Below the pieces are notes generated by a model, which searched no databases, had not been told where the DNA came from, and saw only the letters and a program-made list of their open reading frames with translations. A DNA stretch of 64,000 bases from NCBI GenBank assembly GCA_051122655.1, contig CP182107.1, forward strand, positions 434,001 to 498,000, written 5' to 3'. Each line of letters starts with the position of its first letter. Position 1 is the first letter of the stretch. Position numbers and translations under genes: made by a program. Shown in pieces: positions 62,481 through 64,000 of the stretch. This DNA is from Pasteurella sp030783905 (GTDB taxonomy: Bacteria > Pseudomonadota > Gammaproteobacteria > Enterobacterales > Pasteurellaceae).

Positions 62481-63299
62481 ATGACGCAAGTGGACAACAA
62501 ACATAAAATGCAGCGCACTTTCCTCAGTTCAATCAGCTTAGTGCTAGGTACAACCTTATTGGGCGCTATCGTTGCGTATGGTAGCAGTTATTTAAAAAGT
62601 AAAACCTGGCTCGCTGAAGCACACGTCAGCGCACCTGATGTTGCGTTACTCGGAAACTATTATGCTTTATCTTCGACTTATCAATTCATTAAAAATAAAG
62701 AAAATCCACAAAGTGACACGGATATTGCGTATCAAGAGTTCACTAAGCAAATTACCTCAGAAGAGGTCATTCGTCATTTTTGGGAAAGTACAGAATATTA
62801 TAAGCAAAAGCAAACGGGCGAAACGCATATTGATCTGGCGTTATTAGAAAAATTAACAAAGGCGATTAAGTTTAAGTCTACTCAAAACGGTTTTGTGGAT
62901 AAGGTCACTTTAGAACTTGAAAATCCTAAATTCGCTACTGAGTTACTTTCTTCTTTTATTGATCAAGTTAATCTTGAAACACGCAAAACAGCTTATAGTA
63001 ATTTGATCACACAATGGAAAGTATTATTTGAACAAGTGAAGAAAGCAGCTGAATTTAACTTAGGTAAGAATGGCGTATCGTCACTTGCCTCAGAGGATTG
63101 GCATGGAAAATTACAGATGATGCGTTCTGTTTCCCCTTTAGATGAGCAATTCAGCGCATATCGTTATTTGAAAAAACCAACTCAACCTATGATCTACGTT
63201 TCACCAAATCGTCAATGTTGGGGAGTTATTGGTGCTAGCATTGGATTGATTTTAGCGCTGTTTATATTAGCGTTCCTTAATTTACGCAGAAGAAACTAA
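62481..63299 (+). CDS. Wzz-like chain-length determinant protein
   Basis: 272 residues. Membrane helices at residues 15-38 and 243-266 flank a periplasmic, largely helical domain (EFTKQITSEEVIRHFWEST). The PTQPMIYVSPNR stretch before the second helix is the proline-rich motif of the polysaccharide co-polymerase family. Its position after wecA suggests WzzE-type control of the length of the chains begun by WecA; no other polymer genes follow, as rRNA comes next. Confidence 0.85.
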   Translation: MTQVDNKHKMQRTFLSSISLVLGTTLLGAIVAYGSSYLKSKTWLAEAHVSAPDVALLGNYYALSSTYQFIKNKENPQSDTDIAYQEFTKQITSEEVIRHFWESTEYYKQKQTGETHIDLALLEKLTKAIKFKSTQNGFVDKVTLELENPKFATELLSSFIDQVNLETRKTAYSNLITQWKVLFEQVKKAAEFNLGKNGVSSLASEDWHGKLQMMRSVSPLDEQFSAYRYLKKPTQPMIYVSPNRQCWGVIGASIGLILALFILAFLNLRRRN

Positions 63300-63400
63300 C
63301 AAAAAATGCTTTAACTCAATAAAAAATAGGCGTATATTCAATAATTCCTGTCCAATTTGAACAAAAAACTATCTAATGGTATTTTTTTTCAAAAAAGTAC

Positions 63401-63429
63401 TAGACAAGTTTATGTGAAGTCATTAATAT
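63401..63429 (+). promoter_or_regulatory. Promoter of the tRNA/rRNA operon
   Basis: -35 TAGACA (63401-63406), 17 bp, -10 TAATAT (63424-63429), then the GC-rich discriminator ACGCCCCGC, which marks stringently controlled stable-RNA promoters. It lies 22 bases before tRNA-Arg. Confidence 0.75.
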
Positions 63430-63451
63430 ACGCCCCGCAACGACGCGATGA

Positions 63452-63528
<77 letters not shown>

Positions 63529-63561
63529 GAGGGTCAATGCGATGTAACTGAATAAATCAAT

Positions 63562-63638
63562 GGTGGCTATAGCTCAGTTGGTAGAGCCCCGGATTGTGAT
63601 TCCGGTTGTCGTGGGTTCAAGTCCCATTAGCCACCCCA
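63562..63638 (+). tRNA. tRNA-His (anticodon GTG)
   Basis: 77 nt counting the extra G at -1 (63562) opposite C73, which identifies tRNA-His. Acceptor GTGGCTA/TAGCCAC, anticodon in CCGGATTGTGATTCCGG, CCA encoded. Confidence 0.97.
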
Positions 63639-63649
63639 AATTTTTCAGT

Positions 63650-63726
63650 CGGCGAGTAGCGCAGCTTGGTAGCGCAACTGGTTTGGGACCAGTGGGTCGT
63701 AGGTTCAAATCCTATCTCGCCGACCA
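63650..63726 (+). tRNA. tRNA-Pro (anticodon TGG)
   Basis: 77 nt with CCA. Acceptor CGGCGAG/CTCGCCG, anticodon loop TTTGGGA in CTGG...CCAG, T arm GGTTCAAATCC. Confidence 0.97.
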
Positions 63727-63902
63727 TTTTATTTTTGTTCTTTAACAATCTAACAGACAATCTGTGTGGGCACTTGTTGATTGATTTCATTTTAAAAAAT
63801 TTTAATTATTGAAGTCTTAATAGGTGCTTAATACTGAAAATTCATTAACTTTTGAAGTAAATGTAAACTTTAGCTAAGCAGTTTATTGAGCGATTGAACT
63901 TG
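63727..63902 (+). other. rRNA leader with antitermination boxA
   Basis: Starting four bases after tRNA-Pro, GTTCTTTAACAATCTAACAG and ACAATCTGTGTGGGCACTT closely follow the E. coli rrn leader (GCTCTTTAACA, TGTGTGGGCACT), including the boxA core for Nus-factor antitermination. No promoter fits between the tRNA and boxA, so the tRNAs and rRNA appear to share one transcript. Confidence 0.8.
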
Positions 63903-64000
63903 AATTGAAGAGTTTGATCATGGCTCAGATTGAACGCTGGCGGCAGGCTTAACACATGCAAGTCGAACGGTAGCAGGAAGAAAGCTTGCTTTCTTTGCTG
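63903..64000 (+). rRNA. 16S rRNA, 5' end (continues past window)
   Basis: AATTGAAGAGTTTGATCATG opens the 16S gene, followed by GCTCAGATTGAACGCTGGCG and CACATGCAAGTCGAACGG. Only the first 98 bases are in the window. Confidence 0.98.

Noticed and set aside
63560..63745. ORF across tRNA-His and tRNA-Pro
   Set aside because: The segment is fully explained by the two tRNAs.

Overview
The window is chromosomal DNA of a Pasteurellaceae bacterium, most likely Pasteurella multocida or a close relative. Copies of the Haemophilus/Pasteurella (Hin-type) DNA uptake signal AAGTGCGGT and its complement are scattered through genes and gaps, base composition is moderately AT-rich, and gene neighbourhoods (ettA-nicO-uvrB, pstSCAB-phoBR, rlmE-ftsH-folP-glmM, map-glnD, wecA-wzz-tRNAs-rRNA) are those of this family. 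The identification rests on protein and motif recognition by eye; no database was searched.

Layout. 1-2400: the 3' part of pgi, then a lone phage Mu-type repressor/Ner pair with its operators. 2400-8600: a YdjM-like membrane protein, metE with its divergent regulator metR, azlCD and a small membrane protein. 8600-16930: ettA, a probable small RNA, a DUF1007/NicO nickel-cobalt pair, the yrbG antiporter, tRNA-Asn, uvrB with a DnaA-box pair upstream, and a helical-repeat protein. 16950-28340: an accessory island holding a WYL regulator, winged-helix/LRR protein, sirtuin, PP2C phosphatase, PD-(D/E)XK nuclease, an unknown protein, a decayed second PP2C copy, a GmrSD-type DUF262/DUF1524 protein, an IS200-like element, a nonsense-interrupted nucleotidase fusion, and a tandem AAA+ ATPase. 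28380-34300: phosphate regulon (phoRB, pstBACS order on the minus strand) behind a three-repeat PHO box. 34470-40830: rlmE, ftsH, folP, glmM, sixA and a repetitive lipoprotein. 40870-42280: minC, ycgL and a T4 endonuclease V-like glycosylase. 42330-50360: an eight-gene FTR1/P19 iron-uptake operon with a Fur-box-like site. 50587-63300: pepE, yfeX, mrcB, yacL-erpA, map, glnD, an EamA exporter, hemL, wecA and wzz. 63400-64000: tRNA-Arg, -His and -Pro running straight into an rRNA leader and the 5' end of 16S rRNA.

The most interesting region is the accessory island. Three of its genes are preceded by the same 19-bp palindrome (TGCGACA-N5-TGTCGCA or a variant), each followed after exactly 8 bp by a -10-like hexamer and then 36-45 bp to the start codon. 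That makes them a probable regulon, and the WYL protein encoded beside the first site is the obvious candidate regulator. The half-site TTGTCG with a -10 hexamer and no -35 resembles the promoters used by WYL-type DNA-damage activators of the PafBC kind, which is inference. The mix of sirtuin, phosphatase, nuclease, LRR and AAA+ genes suggests an uncharacterised stress-response or defence system. Its middle part (about 20.7-25.5 kb) has no uptake signal I could see and carries an IS, a gene remnant and a very AT-rich GmrSD gene, so it looks like the most recently acquired segment.
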